Shown here piece after piece: positions 8,123-16,306 of a DNA stretch of 64,000 nucleotides; the first letter of the stretch is position 1; every line of letters starts with the position of its first letter. The position numbers and the translations under genes are program-made. Source of the stretch: Hydrogenoanaerobacterium saccharovorans. GTDB lineage: Bacteria; Bacillota; Clostridia; Oscillospirales; Ruminococcaceae. The notes beneath the pieces are model-generated. The model saw only the letters and a list, made by a program, of their open reading frames with translations, was not told the origin of the DNA and did not search any database. The stretch lies in NCBI RefSeq assembly GCF_016901815.1, contig NZ_JACSNR010000009.1, positions 1 through 64,000 on the forward strand, in the 5' to 3' direction.

Positions 8123-8635
8123 TCAGTTGTCCTTTTCGTCCAGCAGTTCCCGGAAGGCATCGGCAAACTCGTGCACGCTCTCCCCGGCGGCGTGAAGCAG
8201 CTGTTCCAGGCCGCCCCGGAGTTCCCCGGTCAGTCCGGTATGGAAGTAGTCCTGCCGCTGCGCCTGTTCCAGATCCCGCTGCAGCCGTCCCAGCTCCCGG
8301 GAGTCGGGCTTCTTCTGCATCAGCTCCATGCCCCGCCGGATCACACGGTCATAGCCGCTCCGGGCCTGGGCCGAAAACTGCTCCACCATCGCCTGTTCCG
8401 CTGATTCCTCCAGAAAACGCATCTCTGCCAGCGTCCCTTCGCCGTCCATCTCCCGGATCTTCTGCAGAAGCTGCCGCATCCGCCGCAGATTTTCCGGTGT
8501 CCGGGGCAGTACCGCAATCCCCGGCCGCAGATTCTCGGCGCCCAGTTCCCGCAGCTTCCGCCATAAATAAACCCGGCTCTTGCTCGAATCACTCGGCAGA
8601 TGATAGGATAACGCAATCCAGTATAGTTCCCCCAT
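8123..8635 (-). CDS. ChrB N-terminal-domain-like protein
   Basis: This 170-residue protein matches the N-terminal domain of the chromate-resistance regulator ChrB: WIALSYHLPSDSSKSRVYLW, then RKLRELGAENLRPGIAVLP, and a helical stretch ending in GEGTLAEMRFL. In ChrB that part resembles a winged-helix/PaaX-like region, followed by a C-terminal ChrB domain that is absent here. The C-terminal 80 residues form coiled helices instead. Convergent position next to the chrA pair supports a shared role in sensing or handling oxyanion stress. The ATG at 8635 is chosen over a GTG at 8647 because the AAGGAGG would overlap the latter. It has its own strong promoter. Confidence 0.72.
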   Translation of the reverse strand: MGELYWIALSYHLPSDSSKSRVYLWRKLRELGAENLRPGIAVLPRTPENLRRMRQLLQKIREMDGEGTLAEMRFLEESAEQAMVEQFSAQARSGYDRVIRRGMELMQKKPDSRELGRLQRDLEQAQRQDYFHTGLTGELRGGLEQLLHAAGESVHEFADAFRELLDEKDN

Positions 8636-8685
8636 CGCCCCGTCCACCTCCTTCCCGGGATTTGAGAGTATTTTGCTCTGCTTTC

Positions 8686-8714
8686 ATTGTAACGACCCGG
8701 CTTTCGCTTGTCAA
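8686..8714 (-). promoter_or_regulatory. sigma-A promoter of the ChrB-like gene
   Basis: On the minus strand TTGACA and TACAAT are separated by 17 bases, about 50 bases before the start codon. It is divergent from the glnN promoter. Confidence 0.8.
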
Positions 8715-8842
8715 TATCACTGCTCGATTGCTGATTTGAAGGAATTCCTGCATTTTACCCTCCTCGATGCAGACTTGTGCCTCTGTTTCCCGAAAATCCC
8801 GGCGCTATGGGAAAAAATCTTTCAAAATTTCAAAACTTTCCC

Positions 8843-8871
8843 TTAACAAACAAAATAAAATGTTGTATACT
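8843..8871 (+). promoter_or_regulatory. sigma-A promoter of glnN
   Basis: TTAACA and TATACT are separated by 17 bases within an AT-rich stretch (about 8810-8880) that contrasts with the GC-rich surroundings. The 300-base gap 8636-8950 holds this promoter and the divergent ChrB-like promoter and nothing else I recognise. Confidence 0.8.
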
Positions 8872-8950
8872 GATGAATATTAGATGACCGGGTTCTCCGG
8901 CATCTGATCATTTGCCATTATTATTTTTCAAGCAGAAAGGAAGACAGAGT

Positions 8951-11044
8951 ATGGATATTACCAAAACCTATGGCATCAAAGTATTCAGTGATGCTGTAAT
9001 GTCCCAAAGACTGCCCCGCGATGTGTATGAAAGTCTGAAACTGACACAGCGCATGGGTACCGAACTCGACAGTACAATCGCAGGAGCTGTGGCTGCTGCC
9101 ATGCGTGATTGGGCTGTGGAAAACGGCGCCACCCACTATTCTCATTGGTTCCAGCCTATGACCAATATCACCGCTGGAAAACATGAGGCCTTCATTATGC
9201 CTGATAATAATAATAATGGCAATGTTATCATGGAGTTCTCGTCCAAGGATCTGATCCAGAGTGAACCCGATGCTTCCTCCTTCCCCAATGGCGGCCTCCG
9301 TGCTACCTTCGAAGCCCGTGGTTATACCTCCTGGGACCCCACTTCTCCCGCCTTTATCCGGGATCAGACCCTGTTTATTCCCACCGCCTTCTGTTCCTAT
9401 ACCGGTCTGGCACTGGACACCAAAACCCCGCAGCTGCGTTCCATGGCTGCCCTCAATAAGCAGGGCATCCGGCTGCTCCGGGCTCTGGGCAACACCACTT
9501 CCCGCCGGCTGGCCCCCTACTGCGGCAATGAACAGGAGTACTTCCTGGTGGACCGTCAGCGCTATGAACAGCGCCTGGATCTCAAGCTGTGCGGACGCAC
9601 CCTCTTCGGCGCCAAGCCCGCCAAGGCCCAGGAACTGGATGACCACTACTGCGGACGCATCCGCATCCGGATCTCCGACTTCATGCATGAAGTGGACCGC
9701 CGGCTGTGGGAACTGGGCGTCCCCGCCAAGAGTGAACACAACGAAGCTGCCCCGGCTCAGCATGAGCTGGCTTCGGTATTCGACATCGCCAATGTGGACT
9801 GCGACCGCAACCAGCTGGTGATGGAAGTACTGCGGGTGGTTGCCAAGGAAAAGGGTCTGGCCTGCCTGCTGCATGAAAAGCCTTTCCGGGGCACCAATGG
9901 CTCGGGTAAGCATCACAACTACTCCCTGATGACCGATGACGGCATCAACCTGCTCTCGCCCGGCAAGAAGCCGGAGCAGAACCTGCAGTTCCAGCTGATC
10001 CTCTGCGCCTTTATCAAGGGTGTGGACGAATATGCTGACCTGCTGCGTCTCTCCTCTGCCACCGCCAGCAACGACCATCGTCTGGGCGGCTTTGAGGCTC
10101 CGCCGGCCATTATCTCCATCTTCCTGGGCGACTACCTGAGCAGTATCCTCTATAAGACTGCCCATGGCGAAAACATGGTTCATGGCGACCGCAGCTATAT
10201 GCGCATCGGTGCTCCTGTGCTGCCCGGCGTCCTCAAGGACGACTCCGACCGCAACCGTACCTCGCCCTTTGCCTTCACCGGCAACAAGTTCGAGTTCCGT
10301 ATGGTGGGTTCCACCCAGTCCGCCGCTGTGCCGGATGCCTTTATCAACACCATCCTCGCGGATGTGTTCCAGCAGTTCGCGGACCGTCTGGAAGAGGCCG
10401 GCCCCGAAAAACGGGATGAAACTGTGGTAGCCATCATCCGTGAAACCCTCGAACAGCATGGCCGCATCCTCTTCAACGGCAACAACTACTCCAAGGAGTG
10501 GGAGGAAGAAGCAGCCCGCCGTGGTCTGCCCATCTTCAAGACCGCCCTGGATGTGGCTCCCGCTTACCTGGACGAAAAGAACATTGCCCTCTTTGAACGG
10601 CAGCAGGTTCTCTCCCGTCCCGAGTGCGAATCCCGGTATGAGATCCTCGTGGAAGGCATCGAAAAGGTGATCGGCATCGAAGCCCATGTGATGATGGAAA
10701 TGGCAGAACGTCAGATCCTTCCCGCTGTGGCAAAGTATGCCGGTGATCTGGCAGGCTCCTATGAGAACATGGCAAAGCTCAACCTCTATAACGATGAGCT
10801 CAAGGAACAGATCTCGGCCCTGTCCGAAGATGTCAGCGGCATTATCCGGGCCAACCGGGAACTGGCTGCGGCAGTTCAGTCCGCTGAACAGACCGGCTGC
10901 GCCGCCGAAAAGGCCCGTGCCATGGTGGATCTGGTGCGTCCGAGAATGGATGCCCTCCGGGCTGTCTGCGATGACGCCGAAACCCATGTGGACAGCGCCT
11001 GCTGGCCCATGCCTACCTATACCGATCTCATGCATCGTGTATAA
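8951..11044 (+). CDS. glnN: glutamine synthetase type III
   Basis: GlnN makes glutamine from glutamate, ammonia and ATP and is a main entry point for nitrogen. The 697-residue length and the N-terminal extension are those of type III enzymes, which form dodecamers and occur in Clostridia, Bacteroidetes and cyanobacteria. Active-site blocks are present: NGSGKHHNYSL (the GSI/GSII NGSG.HxH region) near residue 317 and FEFRMVGSTQS near residue 450. The C-terminal 200 residues are the long helical extension of this type. The ATG at 8951 is preceded by AGAAAGGAAG. The gene is monocistronic with a strong promoter and terminator; no PII gene is nearby. Confidence 0.96.
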   Translation: MDITKTYGIKVFSDAVMSQRLPRDVYESLKLTQRMGTELDSTIAGAVAAAMRDWAVENGATHYSHWFQPMTNITAGKHEAFIMPDNNNNGNVIMEFSSKDLIQSEPDASSFPNGGLRATFEARGYTSWDPTSPAFIRDQTLFIPTAFCSYTGLALDTKTPQLRSMAALNKQGIRLLRALGNTTSRRLAPYCGNEQEYFLVDRQRYEQRLDLKLCGRTLFGAKPAKAQELDDHYCGRIRIRISDFMHEVDRRLWELGVPAKSEHNEAAPAQHELASVFDIANVDCDRNQLVMEVLRVVAKEKGLACLLHEKPFRGTNGSGKHHNYSLMTDDGINLLSPGKKPEQNLQFQLILCAFIKGVDEYADLLRLSSATASNDHRLGGFEAPPAIISIFLGDYLSSILYKTAHGENMVHGDRSYMRIGAPVLPGVLKDDSDRNRTSPFAFTGNKFEFRMVGSTQSAAVPDAFINTILADVFQQFADRLEEAGPEKRDETVVAIIRETLEQHGRILFNGNNYSKEWEEEAARRGLPIFKTALDVAPAYLDEKNIALFERQQVLSRPECESRYEILVEGIEKVIGIEAHVMMEMAERQILPAVAKYAGDLAGSYENMAKLNLYNDELKEQISALSEDVSGIIRANRELAAAVQSAEQTGCAAEKARAMVDLVRPRMDALRAVCDDAETHVDSACWPMPTYTDLMHRV

Positions 11045-11073
11045 TCCTGGCGAAATATATCTGACTGTATAAC

Positions 11074-11110
11074 AAAAGAGCTTCCCTCGGGATGGGGGAA
11101 GCTCTTTTTT
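11074..11110 (+). terminator. terminator of glnN
   Basis: The stem AAAGAGCTTCCC/GGGGAAGCTCTTT is followed by T residues, 30 bases after the stop codon. Confidence 0.9.
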
Positions 11111-11177
11111 GCGTATGGGAGGGTTGTATGGGGTCGGAAAACATGATAGGATGCAGACAGAACAGGAGGGATCTGAG

Positions 11178-11786
11178 ATGGAAAATCCACGCAACACGCC
11201 CCGGCTGGAAACACCCCGGCTGATTCTGCGGCGGTTTGTGCCGGAAGATGCCCCGGCTCTGTGGGAGCTGCTCCGGGACCGGGAGGTGAACCGCTTCCTG
11301 CCCTGGTTCCCGGTGGAAACGCTGGCGGAGGCAGAGAAGTTCCTGTGGGAGCGGTTCCTGGACACCTACCGCACCGAAACGGGCTGGCGGTATGCGGTCT
11401 GTCTGCGGGAGGAGCCGGAACGCCCGGTGGGCTATGTGAACATCGCACCCGGAGAGGCGCACGACCTGGGCTACGGACTGGAAAAGGCCTGCTGGCACCG
11501 GGGACTGATGACCGAAGCGGCCCGGGCGGTGGTGGAACAGGTGCGCAGGGACGGGGAACTGCCCTTTCTCACGGCGACCCATGATGTCCTCAATCCCCGC
11601 AGCGGCGGTGTGATGCAGAACATCGGCATGACCTACCGCTACACCTACCGGGAGCGGGTGGAGCCCAAAAAGGAATGGGTGGCGTTCCGGTTCTATCAGC
11701 TGAACCTGACCGAACCGGCGGACTATGTGTGGAAAGGCTACTGGGAGAGCCACCCCATCCACTGGATCGAGGACACCGGCATGTGA
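11178..11786 (+). CDS. GNAT N-acetyltransferase, RimJ/RimL type
   Basis: This 202-residue protein is a GCN5-related acetyltransferase of the RimJ/RimL/SpeG-like branch, which moves acetyl groups from acetyl-CoA to amines or protein N-termini. The family opening LETPRLILRRFVPEDAPALW lies at residues 10-30, followed by a central GYVNIAPGEAHDLGYGLE strand pair and the helix after WHRGLMTEAARAVV that binds CoA. The substrate cannot be told from sequence. The ATG at 11178 has CAGGAGGG eight bases upstream. The next 210 bases hold no gene I can support. Confidence 0.85.
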   Translation: MENPRNTPRLETPRLILRRFVPEDAPALWELLRDREVNRFLPWFPVETLAEAEKFLWERFLDTYRTETGWRYAVCLREEPERPVGYVNIAPGEAHDLGYGLEKACWHRGLMTEAARAVVEQVRRDGELPFLTATHDVLNPRSGGVMQNIGMTYRYTYRERVEPKKEWVAFRFYQLNLTEPADYVWKGYWESHPIHWIEDTGM

Positions 11787-11997
11787 TTTTCCACAGCGGC
11801 GGCAGTCTGATGTGGAAAAATGCGGGCTGTGCGAAGGGCTGCGGTGCTGTGGACTGGGCGGAGATTTCCGTGTGCGGAGGAAGCTGGCGGCGGGCAGCGG
11901 TTTGAGCGGTGGTCTTTGCGGAACAGGTGAGCCGGGCAAAGGCCTGTGAACCGGCAAGGGTTCCCCGGCGGACGAAACAGAAACAGGAGGGAAGGAT

Positions 11998-12204
11998 ATG
12001 GACAAAACAAAACGGGAGGTGTCCCGGTTTGAATGGGACGAACGGACTGCCCCGAGGCTCATACGGAATGAGGAGCTGATTTGCCGGGACTGTCGGTACC
12101 GGAGTGAGAAATCCGGCATCTGCGGCAAGTACCCCCAGGGCAAGCCGGGCAGTGTATTTGGCAGCCAGCGCTGGTGCGGAGAATACAGCCCCGAATCAGA
12201 ATAA
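11998..12204 (+). CDS. small four-cysteine protein
   Basis: This 68-residue protein has a CRDCRY pair and later single cysteines in SGICGKY and RWCGEY, a spacing that could hold a zinc or iron centre. I do not recognise a named family. A strong AGGAGGGAAGG precedes the ATG by about five bases, codon use matches the neighbours, and a terminator follows the stop codon within ten bases, all of which support a real gene. Its function is unknown. Confidence 0.65.
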   Translation: MDKTKREVSRFEWDERTAPRLIRNEELICRDCRYRSEKSGICGKYPQGKPGSVFGSQRWCGEYSPESE

Positions 12205-12205
12205 A

Positions 12206-12259
12206 ACACGGGAGGTTTTCCACCTGCTCCCCGGCAGGGTGTGGAAAATCTCCCGTGTG
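12206..12259. terminator. long bidirectional hairpin between convergent genes
   Basis: ACACGGGAGGTTTTCCAC (12206-12223) pairs with the segment 12240-12258 with few mismatches. It separates the small cysteine protein gene from the convergent dcd gene and may end both transcripts, although T-runs are short. Confidence 0.6.
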
Positions 12260-12272
12260 CTGTTTCCGGCGC

Positions 12273-12794
12273 TTACTTCTCAAAATCCCGGTACATCAGG
12301 CTGGGCTGAATGCCGGTATTGTTCTGGTATTTGCCGCTCTGGTAGGGCTCATATTCGCCGTCAATGTCATGGTAATAGATCTGGCAGATCTGGACATCCG
12401 GATAGATGCGGATGGGCTGGACACAGAAGATCTCCAGCGTCCAGTAGCCCGCAAAACCGACATCACCAAATCCCGCTGTGACATGGATAAACAGTCCCAG
12501 CCGTCCGGTGGAGGAACGACCCTCCAGCATGGGGATATATTTGTCGGTGCGGGTGAACTCGTTGGTCCGGCCCAGATACAGCCGCCCCGGTTCCAGCACC
12601 AGTCCCTCCGGCGGAATGGTGATGTGCCGGGTGGGATTCGGGGTCTTCATGTCCAGCAGGTCGTTTTCATAGACCAGCAGTTCATTGGCAAGCGAAAGAT
12701 TATAACTGTTGGGATTGATCCGGCTGGGGTCGAATGGCTCAATGATGATCTCCTTGCCCAGATGCCGGAGGATTTCCTTTCCCGATAAAATCAT
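12273..12794 (-). CDS. dcd: dCTP deaminase
   Basis: Dcd deaminates dCTP to dUTP, feeding dTTP synthesis and nucleotide balance. The 173-residue size fits the trimeric dCTP deaminase/dUTPase fold. Visible motifs are PNSYNLSLANELLVY near residue 30, the catalytic-loop region MLEGRSSTGRLGLFIHVTAG near residue 95 with the conserved Arg-Ser-Ser, and the C-terminal nucleotide-closing part with IYYHDIDGEY. The ATG at 12794 is supported by CAGGAGGACAG; the longer frame upstream runs through the promoter and is rejected. Some family members also hydrolyse dUTP, and the sequence does not separate these activities with certainty. Confidence 0.92.
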   Translation of the reverse strand: MILSGKEILRHLGKEIIIEPFDPSRINPNSYNLSLANELLVYENDLLDMKTPNPTRHITIPPEGLVLEPGRLYLGRTNEFTRTDKYIPMLEGRSSTGRLGLFIHVTAGFGDVGFAGYWTLEIFCVQPIRIYPDVQICQIYYHDIDGEYEPYQSGKYQNNTGIQPSLMYRDFEK

Positions 12795-12825
12795 GGTTCT
12801 GTCCTCCTGTGGGGTGTGTGGGTCT

Positions 12826-12854
12826 ATTGTAGCACGATTTGCGCGCCGGGGCAA
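12826..12854 (-). promoter_or_regulatory. sigma-A promoter of dcd
   Basis: On the minus strand TTGCCC and TACAAT are separated by 17 bases, about 30 bases before the dcd start codon. Confidence 0.7.
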
Positions 12855-12916
12855 ATCCCTCCGGCAAAAAAACAATCCGTCCCCCGAGATGGGAACGGAT
12901 TGTCCGGATCGCTTGC

Positions 12917-13735
12917 TTAACCCTGATGGGCTGCGTCATACTTGGCAATTTCCTCTGCGATGATCTTCTGCAGACGGGCAGCCTTGTCCGCTTCCAGATC
13001 CACCCACAGCTTCTCCCGGTCATAGATGGGAGTGAAGGCCTTCGCCGAGAGCTGGTTGGCCTGGGCGGTGAGAGCTTCCTTTTTGGCGGGATCGGCTTCG
13101 GCCTCGGCCTGACGGCGCAGCTCGCTGACCTGGGCGAACTTCTCGTGGTCCATGGGCACGCTGCAGATGGAACGATAGGGCAGGCCGATGGGGCTCTTGC
13201 CGGTGATCCGGGCAAAGGCACAGGCGGCAATTACATAGCTGCCATACATGGAGGCATGTTCGCCATCCACCCAATAGAGGTCAATGTCCTTTTCCTCCCG
13301 CTCGACCCGCTGGAATACCTGGCCTACCGGCGAACAGCAGATACCGGTCTTTTCCCGCAGAGCATCGAAGATCTCATACATCTTCTGCTGGTTTTCCGGG
13401 AAGCGGCGCTCGCACCAGGTGATGGTGGCAATGGGCTTGACACCCTGTGCCCGGGCCAGCTCTACAATCCTGCTGCCGTCCTGCAGGGTCTCCTCCATGG
13501 GCGGACAGGGATGCGCTGCCTGCTGGAATACCATATAATCAAAATGTCCCTGTACCAGGCCGTACCGCAGTTCCCACTGCTGGGACAGATGCCAGCTCAG
13601 ATGTACACCCGGATGTGCCTGCATGACTACTTCAGCGTCAATACCGTTTTCCCGGCAGAACATCTGAAAAATCGTGGGCATATCATTGAAGAAAGTATGG
13701 CTGTTGCCTACAAACAGCACGCGGAGTTTTTCCAT
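12917..13735 (-). CDS. SGNH/GDSL-type hydrolase (DUF4886-like)
   Basis: This 272-residue protein has the SGNH hydrolase pattern: block I VLFVGNSHTFFND at residues 6-18 with the likely nucleophile Ser, and block V WVDGEHASMYGSY near residue 178 with the Asp and His. The order fits the DUF4886-like branch, which acts on esters of carbohydrates or lipids. No signal peptide is visible, so it should be cytoplasmic. The C-terminal 60 residues are a charged helix (AKKEALTAQANQLSAKA region). The gene stands alone with its own promoter. The substrate is unknown. Confidence 0.8.
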   Translation of the reverse strand: MEKLRVLFVGNSHTFFNDMPTIFQMFCRENGIDAEVVMQAHPGVHLSWHLSQQWELRYGLVQGHFDYMVFQQAAHPCPPMEETLQDGSRIVELARAQGVKPIATITWCERRFPENQQKMYEIFDALREKTGICCSPVGQVFQRVEREEKDIDLYWVDGEHASMYGSYVIAACAFARITGKSPIGLPYRSICSVPMDHEKFAQVSELRRQAEAEADPAKKEALTAQANQLSAKAFTPIYDREKLWVDLEADKAARLQKIIAEEIAKYDAAHQG

Positions 13736-13802
13736 GGATCACTGCACCTCATTTTTCTGTGATTTTGCAGGAGAACACCATGCTCTCCTGCATCTTTCCT
13801 CT

Positions 13803-13832
13803 ATTATACAATCCTGTGGTCCATGGTTGCAA
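13803..13832 (-). promoter_or_regulatory. sigma-A promoter of the SGNH hydrolase gene
   Basis: On the minus strand TTGCAA and TATAAT are separated by 18 bases, about 70 bases before the start codon. A short GAGCATGGTGTTCTC palindrome lies in the leader at 13771-13787. Confidence 0.7.
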
Positions 13833-13934
13833 GAAGAAAGATGCCCTTTTTTCATAAAATTGATCCATGCCCGGAGAATTTTGGCATTATGGAGAAAATA
13901 CAGCGGGAAATCTGTCACTTCCCACAAGGCTTGC

Positions 13935-13963
13935 TTGACAGGACCCTGACAAAGGAGTAAGAT
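13935..13963 (+). promoter_or_regulatory. sigma-A promoter of the NifX-like gene
   Basis: TTGACA and TAAGAT are separated by 17 bases. The start codon lies 60 bases downstream. Confidence 0.7.
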
Positions 13964-14022
13964 GAAGCTAACAAGCCCGGCCCGCACAGCCGGACAAACC
14001 GAACAAGGAGCGATCAGATACA

Positions 14023-14436
14023 ATGAAAATTGCGGTAACCTATGAAAACGGACAGGTCTTCGGACATTTCGGACACTGCCGGCAGTTCCTCGTGGCGGAA
14101 GTGGAAAATGGACAGGTGATCCGCTCGGAAGTGGTTCCGGTACTGGGCAGCGGTCACAGCGCACTGGCTGGCTTCCTGCACGGTCTGGGCGCTGAAAAGC
14201 TCATCTGCGGCGGCATCGGCGCCGGCGCCCGCACCGCTCTGGCTCAGGCTGGAATTGAGCTCTATCCCGGTGTATCCGGCGACGCCCTGGCGGCAGTGCA
14301 GCAGCTGGCTGCCGGAAACCTGGCCTTTGACCCGGACACCACCTGCAATCATCACCATGAGGAAGGCCATACCTGCGGCGAGCATGACTGTGGTGAGCAC
14401 ACCTGCGGCGGACATCACTCGGGCGAATGCCGGTAA
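14023..14436 (+). CDS. NifX/NifB-type iron-molybdenum cofactor-binding domain protein with His/Cys tail
   Basis: Residues 1-105 are a dinitrogenase FeMo-cofactor-binding fold (NifX/NafY type): MKIAVTYENGQVFGHFGHC, then an AGFLHGLGAEKLICGGIGAG core with a terminal strand-helix. Small stand-alone members of this family bind Fe-S or Mo-containing clusters and are widespread in anaerobes that do not fix nitrogen. The tail, residues 110-137, is a run of His and Cys in CxxH, HxxC and GEH units, a probable metal-binding appendage. AAGGAGCG precedes the ATG. It is monocistronic. No nitrogenase gene is present, so a role in cluster or metal handling is inferred only. Confidence 0.85.
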   Translation: MKIAVTYENGQVFGHFGHCRQFLVAEVENGQVIRSEVVPVLGSGHSALAGFLHGLGAEKLICGGIGAGARTALAQAGIELYPGVSGDALAAVQQLAAGNLAFDPDTTCNHHHEEGHTCGEHDCGEHTCGGHHSGECR

Positions 14437-14556
14437 GCGGATCAGATGCCGGGAGGTTCTGAGCCGGGCACGGCGTTGGCTTTGGCGGGCGGTATCCCGG
14501 CAAGTCCTGATCAGAAGATAAAATGCCGGGACTTTGACCCAGGCACAGAAATCAAA

Positions 14557-14600
14557 AACACACCAGCGAGGAAGAACCCCTTTGCCGGTGTGCTTTTTTT
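14557..14600 (+). terminator. terminator after the NifX-like gene
   Basis: CACACC(A)GC pairs with GC(C)GGTGTG across a 17-base loop and is followed by a seven-T run. It lies 120 bases after the stop codon; the interval holds a second weaker CCCGGCA repeat but no gene. Confidence 0.7.
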
Positions 14601-14619
14601 GCGTATGGGGACAGGCAGA

Positions 14620-15393
14620 CTATACCAGCAGGGCAGACTGCATCTCTGCTATATTGGCGCCCACATCTTCCGGACGGTGGGCATCCGAAGCAAAGCGGAT
14701 GGCAACATTGCGGCTCCGGAAAATATCCAGCATGGTCCGGTTCATGCCCCGCTCCTCAAACCCATAGTTCAGCGCAAGGCCGCCGCTCTGCTCGGCGTAC
14801 ATGCCGCGGGCGTTGAGCTCGTCCGCCAGCTCCCGGTAGACAGAGGAAAAATCCCCGGTGGGATAGTGATGGAAACACTTGATGGAATCCGGATGGGCAA
14901 CCCCCGAAAACAGCCCGGTTTTCACCATTTGAAGCATCAGGGCGTAGTAGCTCCGGTAGAGGGCTTCCGGGTCCTTTCCCTCCCAGAACTCCGCCTTGTG
15001 ATCGAAGCCGAAGCCCTCCACCCAATGGATGGAACCCACCGCAAAGTCGTAGGGAAAGGCACGGAGCTGCTCCCGGATCAGGGACTCATACCCGGGAAGG
15101 TAACAGATTTCCAGTCCCCATCGGATTCGCACCGGGAACTGCTGCTTCCGCATTTCCGAGATCAGCGCCTGGTACTCCCCGATGGACGGGCCTACCCGGC
15201 TGAGGTACCAGTTTTTCTGATAGTCGTTGTAGGCGCACACCGGCTCATACATGGGGGCAAACTCCCGGAAACGGAAGGAATGCTCCAGCAGCCAGATCTC
15301 GTCCAGGCCGGCTTTGACTGCCTGATCCGCAAACCGGCTGATCCACTCCCTGGTATAGGGGCCCCGTTCGATATGGATATGCACATCGGTCAT
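14620..15393 (-). CDS. PHP-domain phosphatase, histidinol-phosphatase-like
   Basis: This 257-residue protein is of the HisK/HisJ-type PHP family. The first metal-binding motif is DVHIHIE at residues 3-9; WLLEHSFRF, GLEICYLPGY, GSIHWVEGF, SGVAHPD and FASDAHRPEDVG provide the later His, Glu and Asp ligands in the normal order, so the trinuclear metal site looks complete. Histidinol-phosphatases of this type finish histidine synthesis, but related PHP phosphatases have other substrates and no his gene is nearby. The ATG at 15393 is chosen because GGAGGGAGG precedes it; the longer frame runs through low-complexity upstream DNA. Confidence 0.82.
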   Translation of the reverse strand: MTDVHIHIERGPYTREWISRFADQAVKAGLDEIWLLEHSFRFREFAPMYEPVCAYNDYQKNWYLSRVGPSIGEYQALISEMRKQQFPVRIRWGLEICYLPGYESLIREQLRAFPYDFAVGSIHWVEGFGFDHKAEFWEGKDPEALYRSYYALMLQMVKTGLFSGVAHPDSIKCFHHYPTGDFSSVYRELADELNARGMYAEQSGGLALNYGFEERGMNRTMLDIFRSRNVAIRFASDAHRPEDVGANIAEMQSALLV

Positions 15394-15713
15394 GTGAAAA
15401 CCTCCCTCCGATGGATTGACCGGGCAGAGGCCAGCCGGGCGGGTCGTGCCGGAGATGGCCCCTGTGCCGCAATTCTTTGCCCCCATTATAGCAGGTCTGC
15501 GGTTCCCGGGCAAATCCCGGGGGATTGGGGAATGCGGGGGAGCGTGAGCCGGGGTGGTTGGGTGGAGTGGTGTGCGGTGGAGAGGTTACAGATGGGCTCA
15601 GCGGGCTGGAAGGGTGGGGCGGCGCTCTGGTACGCCTGCGATCCTGGGGAGAGTGGGGGCGGCAGACGGGGAGAGCGGAACAGGGCGGAAGGGAGGCTTC
15701 CCCGCCGGGCATC
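15394..15713. other. gene-free G-rich spacer
   Basis: This 320-base stretch between the PHP gene and the lepB terminator has no supportable gene. From about 15520 to 15700 the plus strand is strikingly G-rich and C-poor (many GGGG, GGTGG and GGAGAG runs). The open frames through it are low-complexity and lack ribosome binding sites. It resembles the spacer at 7905-8045. Confidence 0.6.
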
Positions 15714-15742
15714 AAAAAAGCACCCTCATCTGAGGGTGCTTT
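15714..15742 (-). terminator. terminator of the lepA-lepB unit
   Basis: On the minus strand AGCACCCTCA/TGAGGGTGCT with a two-base loop is followed by TTTTTT, 12 bases after the lepB stop codon. Confidence 0.92.
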
Positions 15743-15753
15743 CTGCTGTGCGC

Positions 15754-16293
15754 TTATTCTAAGAAGCCGAAGTCGGAGAAGGGGAAGATGGTGAATACCG
15801 CCCGGCTGATGACATCCTCCGCTTCGATATAGGGGTTATCCCAATAGCGGGCATCACTGGAACCGGAACGGTTGTCCCCCAGGAAGAAGTAACAGCCCTC
15901 CGGTACCTCAAAAGTCCCGGTATAGCCATATTCCTGGTTCTTCACATAGGGCTCGTCCAGACGGACATCGTTGATATAGATATTGCCGTTGCCCTCAATG
16001 CGCACCGTTTCCCCGGGCAGTCCGATGAGGCGCTTGATCAGCGTCTTGCCCAGCTCGTCACTGTGGAAGGAATAGATCTCCCCCCGCTGGAGCTCATCGG
16101 TATTGTACTCCCGCAGCGAGATCAGCACGCTGTGCTCCGAAATGGTGGGGATCATACTGCCGGTGGGCACATAGGTGATGTTGATTACAAAATTGAAGAT
16201 CACCAGCAGAATGGCAATCTCCGCAGCCAGCGGCAGCAGCCAGCTCTTTACAAACTGCCGGAGGTCGAATTTTTCGATGGTTTCCTTATCCAT
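15754..16293 (-). CDS. lepB: type I signal peptidase
   Basis: LepB removes signal peptides from exported proteins at the outer face of the membrane. One N-terminal membrane segment spans residues 18-38. The catalytic serine is Ser46 in PTGSMIPT (box B) and the general-base lysine is Lys87 in LIKRLIGLPGE (box D); GDNRSGSSDARYW is box E. The 179-residue size is that of Gram-positive enzymes. The ATG at 16293 is preceded by a GAGGAGG-type site. It lies 13 bases after lepA, so the two are co-transcribed. Several lipoproteins in this window would instead need signal peptidase II, which is not encoded here. Confidence 0.95.
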   Translation of the reverse strand: MDKETIEKFDLRQFVKSWLLPLAAEIAILLVIFNFVINITYVPTGSMIPTISEHSVLISLREYNTDELQRGEIYSFHSDELGKTLIKRLIGLPGETVRIEGNGNIYINDVRLDEPYVKNQEYGYTGTFEVPEGCYFFLGDNRSGSSDARYWDNPYIEAEDVISRAVFTIFPFSDFGFLE

Positions 16294-16306
16294 GACGGGT
16301 TCCTCC

